Notes under the pieces: model-generated
What the model was told of the DNA's origin: nothing
What the model saw: only the letters and a program-made list of their open reading frames with translations
Database searches by the model: none
Position numbers and translations under genes: made by a program
Shown: positions 1-9,425 of the stretch, piece after piece
Numbering within the stretch: position 1 is the first letter of the stretch
How the letters are laid out: every line of letters starts with the position of its first letter
Assembly: GCA_028343315.1 (NCBI GenBank)
Contig: JAOLYI010000001.1
Location: 6,918 to 70,917, forward strand
Direction of reading: 5' to 3'
Length of the DNA stretch: 64,000 nucleotides
Source: Candidatus Pelagibacter sp.
Lineage (GTDB): Bacteria > Pseudomonadota > Alphaproteobacteria > Pelagibacterales > Pelagibacteraceae

Positions 1-1
1 A

Positions 2-1315
2 AGACAGGGAAATTATTTTGGTATCGCAGGAATGATTATCGCTATTGTTGTAACATTCTTATCAATTGGTAATTTATCCACTACATTAGTTTATGTAATA
101 ATTTTTCTAGTTATTGGCGGAGCAATCGGTGCTTTTATAGCTTTTAAGATTCCGATGACAGCAATGCCAGAGTTAGTAGCAGGTTTTCATAGTTTAGTCG
201 GTTTAGCAGCTGTTTTAGTAGCAATATCAGCCTTTTTAAATCCAGAGGCTTTTAGTTTAGGCATTGTTGGGGGTATTAAACTTGCAAGTCTAATTGAAAT
301 GTCTATTGGCGCGGCAGTAGGGGCAATCACTTTTTCAGGTTCTATAATAGCTTTTTTAAAATTAAAAGGGATAATGTCTGGTTCTCCAATTACATTTCGC
401 GGTCAACATTTTTTAAATTTAATACTCGGCATAGGTATTTTTGTTTTAATTTTTTATCTATGCAAAACTCAGTCAGCAAATATTTTTTGGACAGTTGTCA
501 TAATTTCATTTTTAGTTGGTGTTTTACTAATTATACCTATTGGCGGAGCAGATATGCCTGTAGTAATTTCAATGCTCAATTCTTACTCTGGTTGGGCCGC
601 AGCTGGAATAGGCTTTACATTAGAAAATACTGCCTTAATTATAACGGGAGCACTTGTTGGATCCTCTGGAGCAATACTTTCATACATAATGTGTAAAGCC
701 ATGAACAGGTCTTTTATTAGTGTAATACTTGGTGGTTTTGGCGCAGATAATTCTACTGATGACTCAAAAGAAAAGAAAGATCAAAAACCTGTTAAAAGTG
801 GCAATGCAGAAGATGCAGCTTTTTTAATGAAAAACGCTTCGTCAGTTATCATAGTTCCAGGTTATGGTATGGCCGTTGCTCAAGCTCAGCATGCTGTTCG
901 AGAAATGGTAGATAAATTAAAAAAGAATGATATTAAAGTTACATACGCAATCCATCCGGTTGCCGGTAGAATGCCTGGGCACATGAATGTTCTGCTAGCT
1001 GAGGCAAATGTTCCTTACGACGAGGTTTTTGAACTGGAGGATATAAATAATGATTTTGCTAACTCTGATGTTGCATTTGTAATTGGAGCCAATGATGTAA
1101 CAAATCCTGTAGCAAAAACAGATCCTAAAAGCCCAATATTTGGAATGCCGGTACTTGATGTTGAAAAATGTAAGTCCGTATTATTTGTGAAAAGAAGTTT
1201 ATCACCTGGATACGCCGGTATAGATAATGAACTTTTTTATAAAGACAATACTTTAATGTTATTTGCTGACGCTAAAAAAATGACAGAGGATATTGTTAAA
1301 AATTTAGATAAATGA
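2..1315 (+). CDS. pntB: NAD(P) transhydrogenase subunit beta, 5' end cut by window edge
   Basis: Membrane-bound proton-translocating transhydrogenase beta subunit, which moves hydride between NADH and NADP+ using the proton gradient. The reading frame is open to the left edge, and the codons before the first in-window ATG (position 32) read [10 protein letters not shown], typical PntB sequence, so the true start lies outside. The first ~230 residues are a run of hydrophobic helices. The C-terminal third is the soluble NADP(H)-binding domain III, with [13 protein letters not shown] and later [11 protein letters not shown]. The stop overlaps the next start as ATGA, so the transaldolase gene is probably cotranscribed. 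The family assignment is secure. Confidence 0.95.
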   Translation, partial: RQGNYFGIAGMIIAIVVTFLSIGNLSTTLVYVIIFLVIGGAIGAFIAFKIPMTAMPELVAGFHSLVGLAAVLVAISAFLNPEAFSLGIVGGIKLASLIEMSIGAAVGAITFSGSIIAFLKLKGIMSGSPITFRGQHFLNLILGIGIFVLIFYLCKTQSANIFWTVVIISFLVGVLLIIPIGGADMPVVISMLNSYSGWAAAGIGFTLENTALIITGALVGSSGAILSYIMCKAMNRSFISVILGGFGADNSTDDSKEKKDQKPVKSGNAEDAAFLMKNASSVIIVPGYGMAVAQAQHAVREMVDKLKKNDIKVTYAIHPVAGRMPGHMNVLLAEANVPYDEVFELEDINNDFANSDVAFVIGANDVTNPVAKTDPKSPIFGMPVLDVEKCKSVLFVKRSLSPGYAGIDNELFYKDNTLMLFADAKKMTEDIVKNLDK

Positions 1316-2010
1316 AAATAAAAATATTTTGTGACATAGCCGACCATAAAACAATTAAATTTTTCAATAATAAATCTTTAGTTGATGGTTTTACTACTAA
1401 CCCAAGTTTAATGAGATTAGCTGGAGCCAAAAATTATAAAGATTATTCCCTTAAAATTTTGAAGATTTGTAAAAAAAAACCGATTTCTTTCGAGGTTTTC
1501 GCAGATAATCCAAAAGATATGCTTAATCAAGCTTATGAAATTAATTCATGGGGTAAAAATGTTTATGTTAAAATTCCTGTTGTTAATTCTAAGGGAATTT
1601 TTACTGGATCGGTTATTAAAGAGTTGAGTGATAAGGGCATAAAACTAAATATAACTGCAGTTTATTCGTTTGAACAAACTAAAAAGATTTACAAAATTTT
1701 AAACAAAAAAACTAAATCTATTATTTCTATATTTGCTGGAAGAATGGCAGATAAAGGAAAAGATCCACTTCCAATATTTAAAAGAAGTATTTCATTAACT
1801 AAAAAAAATAAAAATGTCGAAATTTTATGGGCTAGTACTAGAGAAGCCTATAATTATATTCAAGCCAAACAGTTAAATTGCAATATAATTACAATGCCGC
1901 CAAAAATAATAAATCAAATAAGTGATTTTGGAAAAAGTTTTAAATCAATGACAATTGATACTGTTAAAGGATTTCTAGTTGATAGTAAAAAATCTAGGTT
2001 TAGTCTTTAA
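1312..2010 (+). CDS. Transaldolase, small Fsa/TalC-type
   Basis: A 232-residue TIM-barrel transaldolase of the short family (fructose-6-phosphate aldolase / TalC group), about the usual 215-230 aa. Seen: FCDIAD near the N-terminus, [10 protein letters not shown] (25-34), the strand VYVKIPV with the predicted Schiff-base Lys87, then NITAVYS and [10 protein letters not shown]. It would move three-carbon units in the non-oxidative pentose phosphate pathway, matching tkt elsewhere in the window. True transaldolase versus fructose-6-phosphate aldolase cannot be settled by eye. It starts inside the pntB stop (4-bp overlap) and converges on typA with a 4-bp overlap of stop codons. Confidence 0.85.
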   Translation: MKIKIFCDIADHKTIKFFNNKSLVDGFTTNPSLMRLAGAKNYKDYSLKILKICKKKPISFEVFADNPKDMLNQAYEINSWGKNVYVKIPVVNSKGIFTGSVIKELSDKGIKLNITAVYSFEQTKKIYKILNKKTKSIISIFAGRMADKGKDPLPIFKRSISLTKKNKNVEILWASTREAYNYIQAKQLNCNIITMPPKIINQISDFGKSFKSMTIDTVKGFLVDSKKSRFSL

Positions 2011-3830
2011 GAAGCTTTTGCCCTACTCTGTCTTTTCCTCTCATGAGGACTTAATACAAGTTTTCTTAATCTACAAGATTTCGGAGTAATTTCTAAAGCC
2101 TCATCTGTATTAAGCATACTTAACTGTTCTGCTATAGCCATTTTTCTAACTGGTGTTAAAACAACATTTTCATCTGTACCTTGTGTTCTCATATTTGTTA
2201 GTTTTTTACCTTTTAAAACATTAATTTCAAGATCACCACTCTTTGAAGATAAACCTACAATCATTCCTTCATAAACTGGATCATTATGTGTTACAAACAT
2301 TTCTCCTCTTGCTTGTAAATTAAAAATTGCAAAAGCTACTGCCTTTCCATTCTCCATAGAAATTAAAGCACCGTTTCTTCTTCCTTCCATATCGCCAGTA
2401 TACTCTCCATACGTATAAAAAATTCTATTAATAACCCCAGTACCCTTAGTTAAAGTTAAAAAACGACTTGTGTAGCCCATCAAACCTCTAGTGGGCGCAT
2501 GAAAAATTAATCTTTTTTTATCTTTACCAGTATCTTTTAAATCAATTAGTTTACCTTTTCTTCTGTTCATCGAGTCAATAACTTTTGATGAAAATTCTTC
2601 ATCTAAATCCATTGTTATTTCTTCAATAGGCTCTAACTTATTGCCTTGACCATCTTTTTTAATTAAAACTTTTGGAGGACTTACCGTCATTTCAAATCCT
2701 TCTCGTCTCATTTGTGTCAAAAGAATTTCTAACATTAGTTCACCTCTGCCACTTATAACAAAAGCATCTTTATTTTCATTTTCCTCAAAATTTATTCCCA
2801 CATTGTTTTCAGCCTCTAACATTAAGCGATCTCTAATTTGAGTACTTGTTAATTTTTTACCTTCTGTGCCTGCCAAAGGTGAACTATTAACTGTTATTGT
2901 TATAGACATAGTAGGCGGGTCAATAGGAGTAGCGTTTATTGGATCATTTACTTCTAAATCACAAATAGTATCAGCGACATTTGCTTTTTCTAATCCAGCT
3001 ATAATTACTATGTCTCCAGCTTCACCTTTTTCAATAGGAACTTTTTTTGTACCTTCGTATCTGAAAATTTTAGTCAACCTTCCTTCGTCAATTTTTTCAC
3101 CGCTAAGATTAATAGCCTTTATCTGTTGATTTGCTTTGGCAGTTCCTTGAGAAATTCTTCCAACTAAACTTCTTCCAAGAAAACTATCAGCATAAAGAAG
3201 AGTAGAAAGCATCGCAAAAGGTTTAGTTTTATCAAATGAAGATGGTTTAACATGTTCAATAATTAAATTTAAAAGTGGTTGTAAGTTTTCTCTAGGCCCA
3301 TTTATTTCTTTTGAGGCCCAACCAGATCTCCCACTTGCATACAAAACAGGAAAATCTAATTGTTCTTCATTTGCATCAAGACTTACAAATAAATCAAAAG
3401 TCTCATCTAGCACCTCGTTAGCTCTTTGATCCGGTTTATCTAGTTTATTAATCACAACGATCGGTTTTAAGCCTTGTTTTAAGGCTTTAGATAAAACAAA
3501 CTTAGTTTGAGGCATCACCCCTTCAGCAGAGTCTATTAATAACAAAGCTCCATCAGCCATGTGCAAAACTCTTTCGACCTCAGCAGCAAAATCTCTATGA
3601 CCTGGCGTGTCTATAATATTAATTCTAGAGTTTTTCCAATTGATCGAAGTAGGTTTTGCTAAAATAGTAATTCCTCTTTCTTTTTCCAGCTCTCCAGAGT
3701 CCATTATTCTTTCTTCGATGTTTTCGTTTTCTCTAAACGTCCCGCTTTGTTTCATTAAACTATCAATCAAAGTTGTTTTTCCGTGATCAACGTGCGCAAT
3801 GATTGTTATATTTCTGATAATATCTGTCAT
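2007..3830 (-). CDS. typA: Ribosome-binding GTPase TypA/BipA
   Basis: A 607-residue translational GTPase related to EF-G, the usual BipA length. Seen: G1 AHVDHGKTT (12-20), G3 DTPGH (74-78), G4 NKLD (128-131), then EF-G-like domains and the BipA C-terminal part with GTDENVVLTP. In other bacteria BipA acts in ribosome assembly and growth at low temperature. The start is fixed by alignment of MTDIIRN with the MIEKLRN of other BipA proteins. That ATG lies only two bases after the encoded CCA of tRNA-fMet, and no Shine-Dalgarno is visible, so expression probably depends on the csp-tRNA transcript and its processing. Confidence 0.96.
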   Translation of the reverse strand: MTDIIRNITIIAHVDHGKTTLIDSLMKQSGTFRENENIEERIMDSGELEKERGITILAKPTSINWKNSRINIIDTPGHRDFAAEVERVLHMADGALLLIDSAEGVMPQTKFVLSKALKQGLKPIVVINKLDKPDQRANEVLDETFDLFVSLDANEEQLDFPVLYASGRSGWASKEINGPRENLQPLLNLIIEHVKPSSFDKTKPFAMLSTLLYADSFLGRSLVGRISQGTAKANQQIKAINLSGEKIDEGRLTKIFRYEGTKKVPIEKGEAGDIVIIAGLEKANVADTICDLEVNDPINATPIDPPTMSITITVNSSPLAGTEGKKLTSTQIRDRLMLEAENNVGINFEENENKDAFVISGRGELMLEILLTQMRREGFEMTVSPPKVLIKKDGQGNKLEPIEEITMDLDEEFSSKVIDSMNRRKGKLIDLKDTGKDKKRLIFHAPTRGLMGYTSRFLTLTKGTGVINRIFYTYGEYTGDMEGRRNGALISMENGKAVAFAIFNLQARGEMFVTHNDPVYEGMIVGLSSKSGDLEINVLKGKKLTNMRTQGTDENVVLTPVRKMAIAEQLSMLNTDEALEITPKSCRLRKLVLSPHERKRQSRAKAS

Positions 3831-3832
3831 TT

Positions 3833-3909
<77 letters not shown>

Positions 3910-3914
3910 ATAAA

Positions 3915-4118
3915 TTATTTTTTTTTAATATTAATAGCTTGAAGTTTATCTTTCTCTTCTTTTATGTCGTAAACAATTGTTTGTTCTTCTTTTAAAATCC
4001 TTAATTTTGATTCCTCTAATGCTGAAACATGAAGAAATATATCTTTTTGCGTTTCATCGTCAGTGATAAATCCATATCCTTTTTTTGCATTAAACCATTT
4101 TACTTTTCCAGATGGCAT
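3915..4118 (-). CDS. Cold-shock domain protein
   Basis: A 67-residue CspA-type single-stranded nucleic acid binding protein. RNP1 is seen as KGYGFI and RNP2 as DIFLHV, after the standard GKVKWFNAKKGYGF opening. I place the start at the second in-frame ATG (4118), because AGAGGA lies six bases before it; starting at 4133 would bury that site and add MRGLS. The protein is likely cytoplasmic, an RNA chaperone or anti-terminator. It lies 26 nt after rpsU and 5 nt before tRNA-fMet on the same strand. The C-terminus is lysine-rich. Confidence 0.93.
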   Translation of the reverse strand: MPSGKVKWFNAKKGYGFITDDETQKDIFLHVSALEESKLRILKEEQTIVYDIKEEKDKLQAINIKKK

Positions 4119-4144
4119 TGATAATCCTCTCATTTTATATAAAT

Positions 4145-4339
4145 TTAGTACCTGTTTTTTAATTTTTGAAGTTTTTTTATTCTTTTAAGATTTTCTGTTT
4201 GAACTCTCTTTTTTCTCTCAGAAGGTTTTTCATAAGTGCTTTTCATCTTCATTATTTTGAAAAATCCTTCTTTTTGAAGTTTTCTTTTTAGAACTCTGAT
4301 TGCTTGTTCCACATTATTATCTTTAACGTCTATTTTAAT
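4145..4339 (-). CDS. rpsU: 30S ribosomal protein S21, apparent ATT start
   Basis: A 64-codon frame encodes an S21 protein: IDVKDNNVEQAIRVLKRK, then STYEKPSERKKR and a basic tail ending KNRY. It matches the alphaproteobacterial form (IFVRDNNVDQALKAL in Caulobacter). No ATG, GTG or TTG precedes the conserved N-terminus, and an in-frame TAA lies five codons before the ATT at 4339. GGAGG sits exactly five bases before that ATT, so ATT initiation is the simplest reading. A 10-codon ATG frame (MKINRRFLLK) overlaps the Shine-Dalgarno in the +1 register and stops just past the ATT. A -1 frameshift from it, or a one-base sequence error, is the alternative. Gene identity is secure; the start is not. 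Confidence 0.85.
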   Translation of the reverse strand: MKIDVKDNNVEQAIRVLKRKLQKEGFFKIMKMKSTYEKPSERKKRVQTENLKRIKKLQKLKNRY

Positions 4340-4390
4340 AAAAACCTCCGGTTAATTTTCATGGTAGTTATCATCAGAAAATCTATTTGT

Positions 4391-4975
4391 CTAGAGAGAA
4401 GCTGCTTGAGCTTTTTTTTCCTCTCTAATCTTAGCTTTTTTTTCTCTTTCAACTCTTCTTTTGGCTTTATCTAGGGCTTTTTGAAAAACCTCTTGTGTGC
4501 ATAACGCCAAAATAACAGGATCTCTCGGTTTTAAATTAGAAAAATTCCAATAACTTCTTTTTCTGATAAGAGAAACTGTGCCTTTTGTACTTCCTACAAG
4601 TTTTGAAATTTGGCCGTCTGTTAATTCAGATGCATTTTTACACAACCATAAAATTGCATCTGGTCTATCTTGCCTTTTTGATAGCGGGGTATATTTTGGT
4701 CTTTTTCTCTCTTTAACTTCAATCTCTTCAATCTTTTTTAATAGTATTAGTTTCTTTTCAGGATTTTTAGAACACGTTTCTATTTCATCTCTAGATAACT
4801 GACCAGCTAAAATTGGATTGTATGCTTTTATTCCTTTAGCAACATCTCCATCTGCTATCCCTTTTATTTCTAATTCATGTAAATTACAAAATTCTGCAAT
4901 TTGTTTGAAAGTCAATGTTGTGTTTTCAACAAGCCAAACAGCTGTTGCTTTTGGCATGAATGGAGTTTCGGTCAT
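4391..4975 (-). CDS. trcR: TrcR-type DUF1013 regulator
   Basis: A 194-residue protein of the alphaproteobacterial DUF1013 family, annotated elsewhere as cell-cycle transcriptional regulator TrcR. Recognised from MPKATAVWLVENTTLTFKQI, a first helical domain binding-like region, then RPDAILWLCKN and the helix-turn-helix-like segment LTDGQISKLVGSTKGTV at about 115-135. The last 30 residues are a charged Lys/Arg/Glu helix. The ATG at 4975 is 3 nt after the rpmE stop, so it is probably cotranscribed; a second Met at residue 7 is an alternative start. Targets cannot be inferred here. Confidence 0.85.
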   Translation of the reverse strand: MTETPFMPKATAVWLVENTTLTFKQIAEFCNLHELEIKGIADGDVAKGIKAYNPILAGQLSRDEIETCSKNPEKKLILLKKIEEIEVKERKRPKYTPLSKRQDRPDAILWLCKNASELTDGQISKLVGSTKGTVSLIRKRSYWNFSNLKPRDPVILALCTQEVFQKALDKAKRRVEREKKAKIREEKKAQAASL

Positions 4976-4978
4976 AAT

Positions 4979-5203
4979 CTATTTTTTTAATCTAAGGTTG
5001 CTAAATTTTTTGTTGTATTTACTTACTCTTCCTTTATCCAAAATTTTTTGAGTCCCCCCTGTCCAAGCGAAGTGAGATTTAGGATCAATATCTAATTTTA
5101 AAACATCGTTTTCTTTGCCCCAAGTTGATCTGGTTTCAAATTCTGTACCATCAGTCATCACGACTTTAATCTTGTGATAATTTGGGTGTATGTTTTTTTT
5201 CAT
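4979..5203 (-). CDS. rpmE: 50S ribosomal protein L31
   Basis: A 74-residue L31 of the alphaproteobacterial type: [18 protein letters not shown] at the N-terminus, then TRSTWGKE and HFAWTGG. It has no cysteines, so it belongs to the non-zinc-binding form. It lies 28 nt after suhB and 3 nt before trcR, in a block rich in translation genes. Confidence 0.95.
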   Translation of the reverse strand: MKKNIHPNYHKIKVVMTDGTEFETRSTWGKENDVLKLDIDPKSHFAWTGGTQKILDKGRVSKYNKKFSNLRLKK

Positions 5204-5231
5204 GAACGGAGTTTTATATTATTAATAGTTT

Positions 5232-6035
5232 TTACTCAATATCTTTTTTATTTATTAAACCTTTTAATTCTTCATGAATATTGGCATTAGTGGCTAAAAC
5301 ATTCTTTTTCAATGGTGTATTAGTATCTTCTTGAAAAAACTCAACAAACCCTCCAGCTTCTTTTAATATAATTACTCCCGCTGCTATGTCCCAGTAATTT
5401 AACTCTCTTTGCCAATACCCATCAAATCTTCCACATGCTACATAAGCCATGTCTAAGGCAGCGCTCCCAAACTTTCTTACATTAGAGACATTATTTGATA
5501 CATTTATATATTCTGAAAAAATTTTATCTTTAATTTTGCTTGATCCTTTAGGACCACCCGTCACGATCAATGCATCTTTAATTTTTTTTTTATTTGAAAC
5601 TCTTATCCTTGAATTATTTAGATATGCCCCATTTCCTTTTTCAGCACAAAACATTTCATTCATAATAGGATTAAATATTACACCACATTTAATTTCACCA
5701 TCTTCTTCATATCCTATAGAAATTGCAAATTGTGGAATACCATTTAAAAAATTCATTGTTCCATCAATCGGGTCAATTATCCATCTATTTTTATAATTCG
5801 ATTTATTTATTATTCCACTTTCTTCGGTGATAATTCCATACTCGGGATGTGCCTTTTGCAACTCTTCGATTAATATTTTTTCAGTCCTCTTATCAGCAGA
5901 TGTGACAAAATCTCCAGGACCTTTTGTTGAAACCTGTAAATGTTCAATTTCTCCAAAATCTCTAATCAAAGATCTCGAAGCTTTCATGCAAGCTTTTATT
6001 ATTAAATTGATTTGAGGAGAATTTAACCTCATCAA
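5232..6035 (-). CDS. suhB: Inositol-1-monophosphatase family protein (SuhB-like)
   Basis: A 267-residue Mg2+-dependent sugar-phosphate phosphatase. Family metal-binding motifs are present: TEESG (70-74), DPIDGTMNF (88-96) and WDIAAG near residue 220. It hydrolyses inositol-1-phosphate or related substrates; E. coli SuhB also acts in ribosomal RNA synthesis and maturation, which would suit this neighbourhood, but that role is inferred only. The start overlaps the efp stop by 4 bp. The substrate cannot be fixed from sequence. Confidence 0.9.
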   Translation of the reverse strand: MMRLNSPQINLIIKACMKASRSLIRDFGEIEHLQVSTKGPGDFVTSADKRTEKILIEELQKAHPEYGIITEESGIINKSNYKNRWIIDPIDGTMNFLNGIPQFAISIGYEEDGEIKCGVIFNPIMNEMFCAEKGNGAYLNNSRIRVSNKKKIKDALIVTGGPKGSSKIKDKIFSEYINVSNNVSNVRKFGSAALDMAYVACGRFDGYWQRELNYWDIAAGVIILKEAGGFVEFFQEDTNTPLKKNVLATNANIHEELKGLINKKDIE

Positions 6036-6595
6036 TTAACTCTTTTTACATATTCTAAAGTTCTAGTATCAATAATAATTTTCTCTCCGCTTTCAATAAA
6101 TGGCGGAACATCAATTTTTATACCACAATCTAATAATGCTGGTTTGTAAGATGAAGAGGCAGTTTGATTTTTTATTGCAGCATCGGTTGTTTCAATAGTG
6201 CATTCAATATTATTAGGAAGTTCTATTGAAATCGGTTTTTCTTCCATGAATAAAATAGTAACCTCTAAATTTTCCTTTAAAAGTTTATACTGTTCTCCAG
6301 ATATTGACTTAGGAATTTCTACTTGTTCAAAAGTTTTGTTATCCATAAAGTGACAATTTTCACCATCTATATAAAGAAAATTAAATTTTTTTTCATCAAC
6401 TTCTGTTTTTTCTACAGTCTCACTTGATCTAAATCTTTCATTTAATTTTGTACCCTTTATAACACTTTTTAATTCAACTTGATTAAAAGCACCGCCTTTC
6501 CCAGGTTTTACGTGTTGAGTTTTTATAACATTCCAGTAATCATTTTTGTGTTCTATAATCATACCTGGTTTTATTTCTATAGCTGTTATTTTCAT
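6032..6595 (-). CDS. efp: Elongation factor P
   Basis: A 187-residue three-domain EF-P, the normal length. It relieves ribosome stalling at polyproline. The N-terminal KOW-like domain carries the loop KPGKGGAF, with Lys33 at the tip that is beta-lysylated in many bacteria. The C-terminal OB domain has IKIDVPPFIESGEKI and ends RTLEYVKRVN. No modification gene (epmA or epmB) is in this window. Overlaps of 4 bp with both thiE and suhB indicate translational coupling. Confidence 0.97.
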   Translation of the reverse strand: MKITAIEIKPGMIIEHKNDYWNVIKTQHVKPGKGGAFNQVELKSVIKGTKLNERFRSSETVEKTEVDEKKFNFLYIDGENCHFMDNKTFEQVEIPKSISGEQYKLLKENLEVTILFMEEKPISIELPNNIECTIETTDAAIKNQTASSSYKPALLDCGIKIDVPPFIESGEKIIIDTRTLEYVKRVN

Positions 6596-7194
6596 TTAAA
6601 TTTTTTAATTGCAAGTTCTGGCTTTAATTTTGGGTTATCCCAAATAAAACTTGATATTGCAATATATTTAGCCCCAGAATTTATTAATTTTTTATAGTTT
6701 AAGTTATTAATACCACCAATTACCACAATTGGTTTTTTTATATTCTTTTTTGCCCATCTTAAAATATTTAAATCTGCTTTATTTGCTTTTGGTTTCAGTT
6801 TTGATTTAAAAAATGATCCAAAAGCAAGATAATCTGCTTTATCTTTGATAGCATTTTTAGCTAAAGTTTTAGAACCATGACAGGTAATTCCTAGCATTTT
6901 ATTTTTAAGTTTATTCCTGGCAATTTTAAAAGACCCATCGAGTTGACCCATATGGCAACCATCAGCTTTAATCTTGCTTACTAAAGAAAAATTATCATTA
7001 ATGATCAATTTGACTTTATGTTTTGTCGTAATCTCTTTAATTTTTTTTGCAATTTTTAAAAGTTTATTAGTTTTTATATATTTTAATCTTAACTGAAAAA
7101 AACTAACATTTTTGTAAGACAAAACCTTATCTAAATTTGCGTAGAATTTATTATTTATTTTCTTTGGTGAAATTAAATATACTAATTTCTTCAA
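6592..7194 (-). CDS. thiE: Thiamine-phosphate synthase
   Basis: A 200-residue TIM-barrel enzyme joining HMP-pyrophosphate and the thiazole phosphate. Seen: QLRLKY for pyrophosphate contact, IINDNFSLVSKIKADGCHMG, GITCHGS, and PIVVIGGIN with the following Asn-rich phosphate-binding loop. The protein is slightly short and lysine-rich, but the core motifs are intact. It sits 5 nt after the aldolase gene and overlaps efp by 4 bp. Together with thiD in this window it covers the late steps of thiamine synthesis. Confidence 0.9.
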   Translation of the reverse strand: MKKLVYLISPKKINNKFYANLDKVLSYKNVSFFQLRLKYIKTNKLLKIAKKIKEITTKHKVKLIINDNFSLVSKIKADGCHMGQLDGSFKIARNKLKNKMLGITCHGSKTLAKNAIKDKADYLAFGSFFKSKLKPKANKADLNILRWAKKNIKKPIVVIGGINNLNYKKLINSGAKYIAISSFIWDNPKLKPELAIKKFK

Positions 7195-7199
7195 TATAT

Positions 7200-8216
7200 T
7201 TAAGCTACTGACACTTTTTCCAAGTCTTCAGACCACTCTCCTTTAGAGGAAAGGCCATTCATTTTAGCCCTATGATTAAAAGATTTTTGAATGCTTTCAA
7301 TATTATCTTTTTTTTTTCCAAATTCTTTAAGAGCACTAGCTTGTAAACCTCTACCATACGAAAAAGTAATTAAAAAATTACTGTCATTAATTTTATTTAT
7401 CTCATTTAAATTTTTACTAGACTCAATTTCTGATTGACCCCCTGATAAGAATGCTATTCCAGGAACCTCAATAGGTACATTTTTTTTTAAACAATCTAAA
7501 GTTTTTTTAGCAATTTCCTTTGAGCTTGATTTATCTTTACACTCAGAACCTGGTATAATCATATTAGGTTTTAAAACAGTTCCTCTTAAATCGACTTTAT
7601 GAATTTCCAATTCATTGTAGCATTCATTTAAAACATTTGTAGTTACATTATAGCATTTATTGATATCATGGGAGCCATCCATTAAAACTTCTGGTTCGAC
7701 TATTGGAACCATGTTTGCTTCTTGAACTAATGCTGCGTATCTTGCTAAAGCATGCGCATTAGATTTAATTGATTGAGGTGAAGGAAATTTTTCTGTAATT
7801 TTGTAAACAGCTCTCCATTTAGTAAACCTGGCCCCTAAATTGTAATACTCTTTTAATCTCTCTCTTAAACCGTCTAGCCCCTCTGTAATAGTTTCATCAC
7901 TAGATCCTGCCAGTAGTTTAGCCCCTTTATCAACTTTAATACCTGGGATAGCACCGTTATTTGAAATTAGTTCAGGTATTGTTGGTCCTAATGTAGTTTT
8001 TTGTTTAATTGTTTCATCAAATAAAATTACACCACCAATGTAATCTTTCATGGCGCTTGCATTAAATAATGTCTGACGAAAATTTAATCTATTTTTTTCT
8101 GAATTTTCAACGTTAATGCTTTTAAATCTTTTTGCTATTGTCCCAGTGCTCTCATCTGCTGCTAAAATTCCTTTACCTCTAGCACACATTTTTCTTGCTA
8201 TTTCATTTAACGTCAT
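7200..8216 (-). CDS. Fructose-bisphosphate aldolase, class I
   Basis: A 338-residue eukaryote-like class I aldolase that cleaves or forms fructose-1,6-bisphosphate through a Schiff base. Seen: GKGILAADESTGT (14-26), GVILFDET, FTKWRAVY (131-138), EPEVLMDGSHD, and RGTVLKPNMI with the predicted Schiff-base Lys216. The C-terminal SYGRGLQAS binds phosphate. No metal is required, unlike class II. It lies 9 nt after pgk in a tkt-pgk-fba-thiE run. Confidence 0.96.
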   Translation of the reverse strand: MTLNEIARKMCARGKGILAADESTGTIAKRFKSINVENSEKNRLNFRQTLFNASAMKDYIGGVILFDETIKQKTTLGPTIPELISNNGAIPGIKVDKGAKLLAGSSDETITEGLDGLRERLKEYYNLGARFTKWRAVYKITEKFPSPQSIKSNAHALARYAALVQEANMVPIVEPEVLMDGSHDINKCYNVTTNVLNECYNELEIHKVDLRGTVLKPNMIIPGSECKDKSSSKEIAKKTLDCLKKNVPIEVPGIAFLSGGQSEIESSKNLNEINKINDSNFLITFSYGRGLQASALKEFGKKKDNIESIQKSFNHRAKMNGLSSKGEWSEDLEKVSVA

Positions 8217-8225
8217 AAGGATTAT

Positions 8226-9416
8226 TTATTTTAAAACACTAAGACCAGGCAAGTCTTTTCCTTCTAGGTATTCCAAAAATGCTCCACCTGCTGTTGATAA
8301 GTGAGAAAAATAAAGTTTATTTTTACTTTTATTGATTGCCGCAAGAGTATCTCCGCCGCCAAGAACTGAAATCAATGATTTTTCTTGAGTGTTTTTTGAA
8401 ATAGTCTCAGCTATCGACATAGTTCCATTTAAAAAATTTTTATTCTCAAAATATCCTGCTGGTCCATTCCATAACACTGTTCTTGATTGATTAATTATTT
8501 GTTTAATATTATTTACTGTTTTATACCCAATATCTAAAATAATTTCATTTTCTTCAATTTGATCCAAGTCTCTATTTTTTCCTTCTCCCTCAAAGCTAGT
8601 TCCAACAACACAATCCACTGGAATTATTATTTCACAATTGTTTTTTTTAACATTATCATAAATTTTTTCAATAATTTCTTTGGTATTGTTTTCAATTAAA
8701 GACTTTCCAATCTTAAAATTTTTATAAATTAAAAAATTATTAGCCATAGCGCCAACAATGACAAGATTGTTTATTTTTTCAATTAGACTTGTAATAACAT
8801 TTATTTTTGTTGAGATTTTTGAGCCACCAATAATACATGTAACTGGTTTCTTCTTGTTCTTGATAACTAGATTTATCGCATCAATTTCTTTCTTTAAAAG
8901 AGGACCAGCAAAACTTTTATCTACAAATTTAGTAATTTTATGAATTGATGATTGCTTTCTATGAGAGCATGAAAAAGCATCATTAATATAAATATCACCA
9001 AGAGAGGCTAATTTTCTTGAAAAATTTTCATCGTCATTTGTTTCTTCTTTAAAATATCTTATATTTTCAGTTAATATTACCTCTCCTTCTTTTAAGTGAG
9101 AAAATTTGTCATTAACTTTATCATCAAAATTTCCCATAAAAAAAAATACATTAGTTTGAAGTGTTTTTTTAAGATATTTATAAATTGGCATTAAAGATAG
9201 AGCGGGGTTTCTAATTCCCTTTGGTCGACCAAGATGGCTTATAATTATTATTTTAGCTTTTTTTTTTATTAATTTTTTTAGAAAAGGCAAGCATAACGTT
9301 ATTCGTGTATCATCTGTAATTATTTTGTCTTTTAGAGGAACATTAAAATCTAATCTTAAAATTATTTTTTTATTTTGAATATCTAAATTATCAGGAAAAA
9401 AATTTATTTTATCCAT
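8226..9416 (-). CDS. pgk: Phosphoglycerate kinase
   Basis: A 396-residue two-domain kinase converting 1,3-bisphosphoglycerate and ADP to 3-phosphoglycerate and ATP, or the reverse in gluconeogenesis. The N-terminal RLDFNVPL and the SHLGRPKG loop bind substrate; the C-terminal domain carries GPAGYFE and VLGGGDTLAAI for nucleotide binding. Length is normal. It follows tkt by 9 nt with no gap (GAPDH) gene between, although tkt-gap-pgk is a common alphaproteobacterial order. Confidence 0.97.
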   Translation of the reverse strand: MDKINFFPDNLDIQNKKIILRLDFNVPLKDKIITDDTRITLCLPFLKKLIKKKAKIIIISHLGRPKGIRNPALSLMPIYKYLKKTLQTNVFFFMGNFDDKVNDKFSHLKEGEVILTENIRYFKEETNDDENFSRKLASLGDIYINDAFSCSHRKQSSIHKITKFVDKSFAGPLLKKEIDAINLVIKNKKKPVTCIIGGSKISTKINVITSLIEKINNLVIVGAMANNFLIYKNFKIGKSLIENNTKEIIEKIYDNVKKNNCEIIIPVDCVVGTSFEGEGKNRDLDQIEENEIILDIGYKTVNNIKQIINQSRTVLWNGPAGYFENKNFLNGTMSIAETISKNTQEKSLISVLGGGDTLAAINKSKNKLYFSHLSTAGGAFLEYLEGKDLPGLSVLK

Positions 9417-9425
9417 TAATTTAAA

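Noticed and set aside
460..696. 78-codon frame inside pntB on the same strand
   Set aside because: Out-of-frame shadow of a clear membrane domain; Trp/Cys/Asn-rich composition typical of shifted frames.
4351..4362. MKINRRFLLK mini-ORF as a separate gene
   Set aside because: Ten codons, no Shine-Dalgarno, overlapping the rpsU start region; treated as a possible regulatory frame only.
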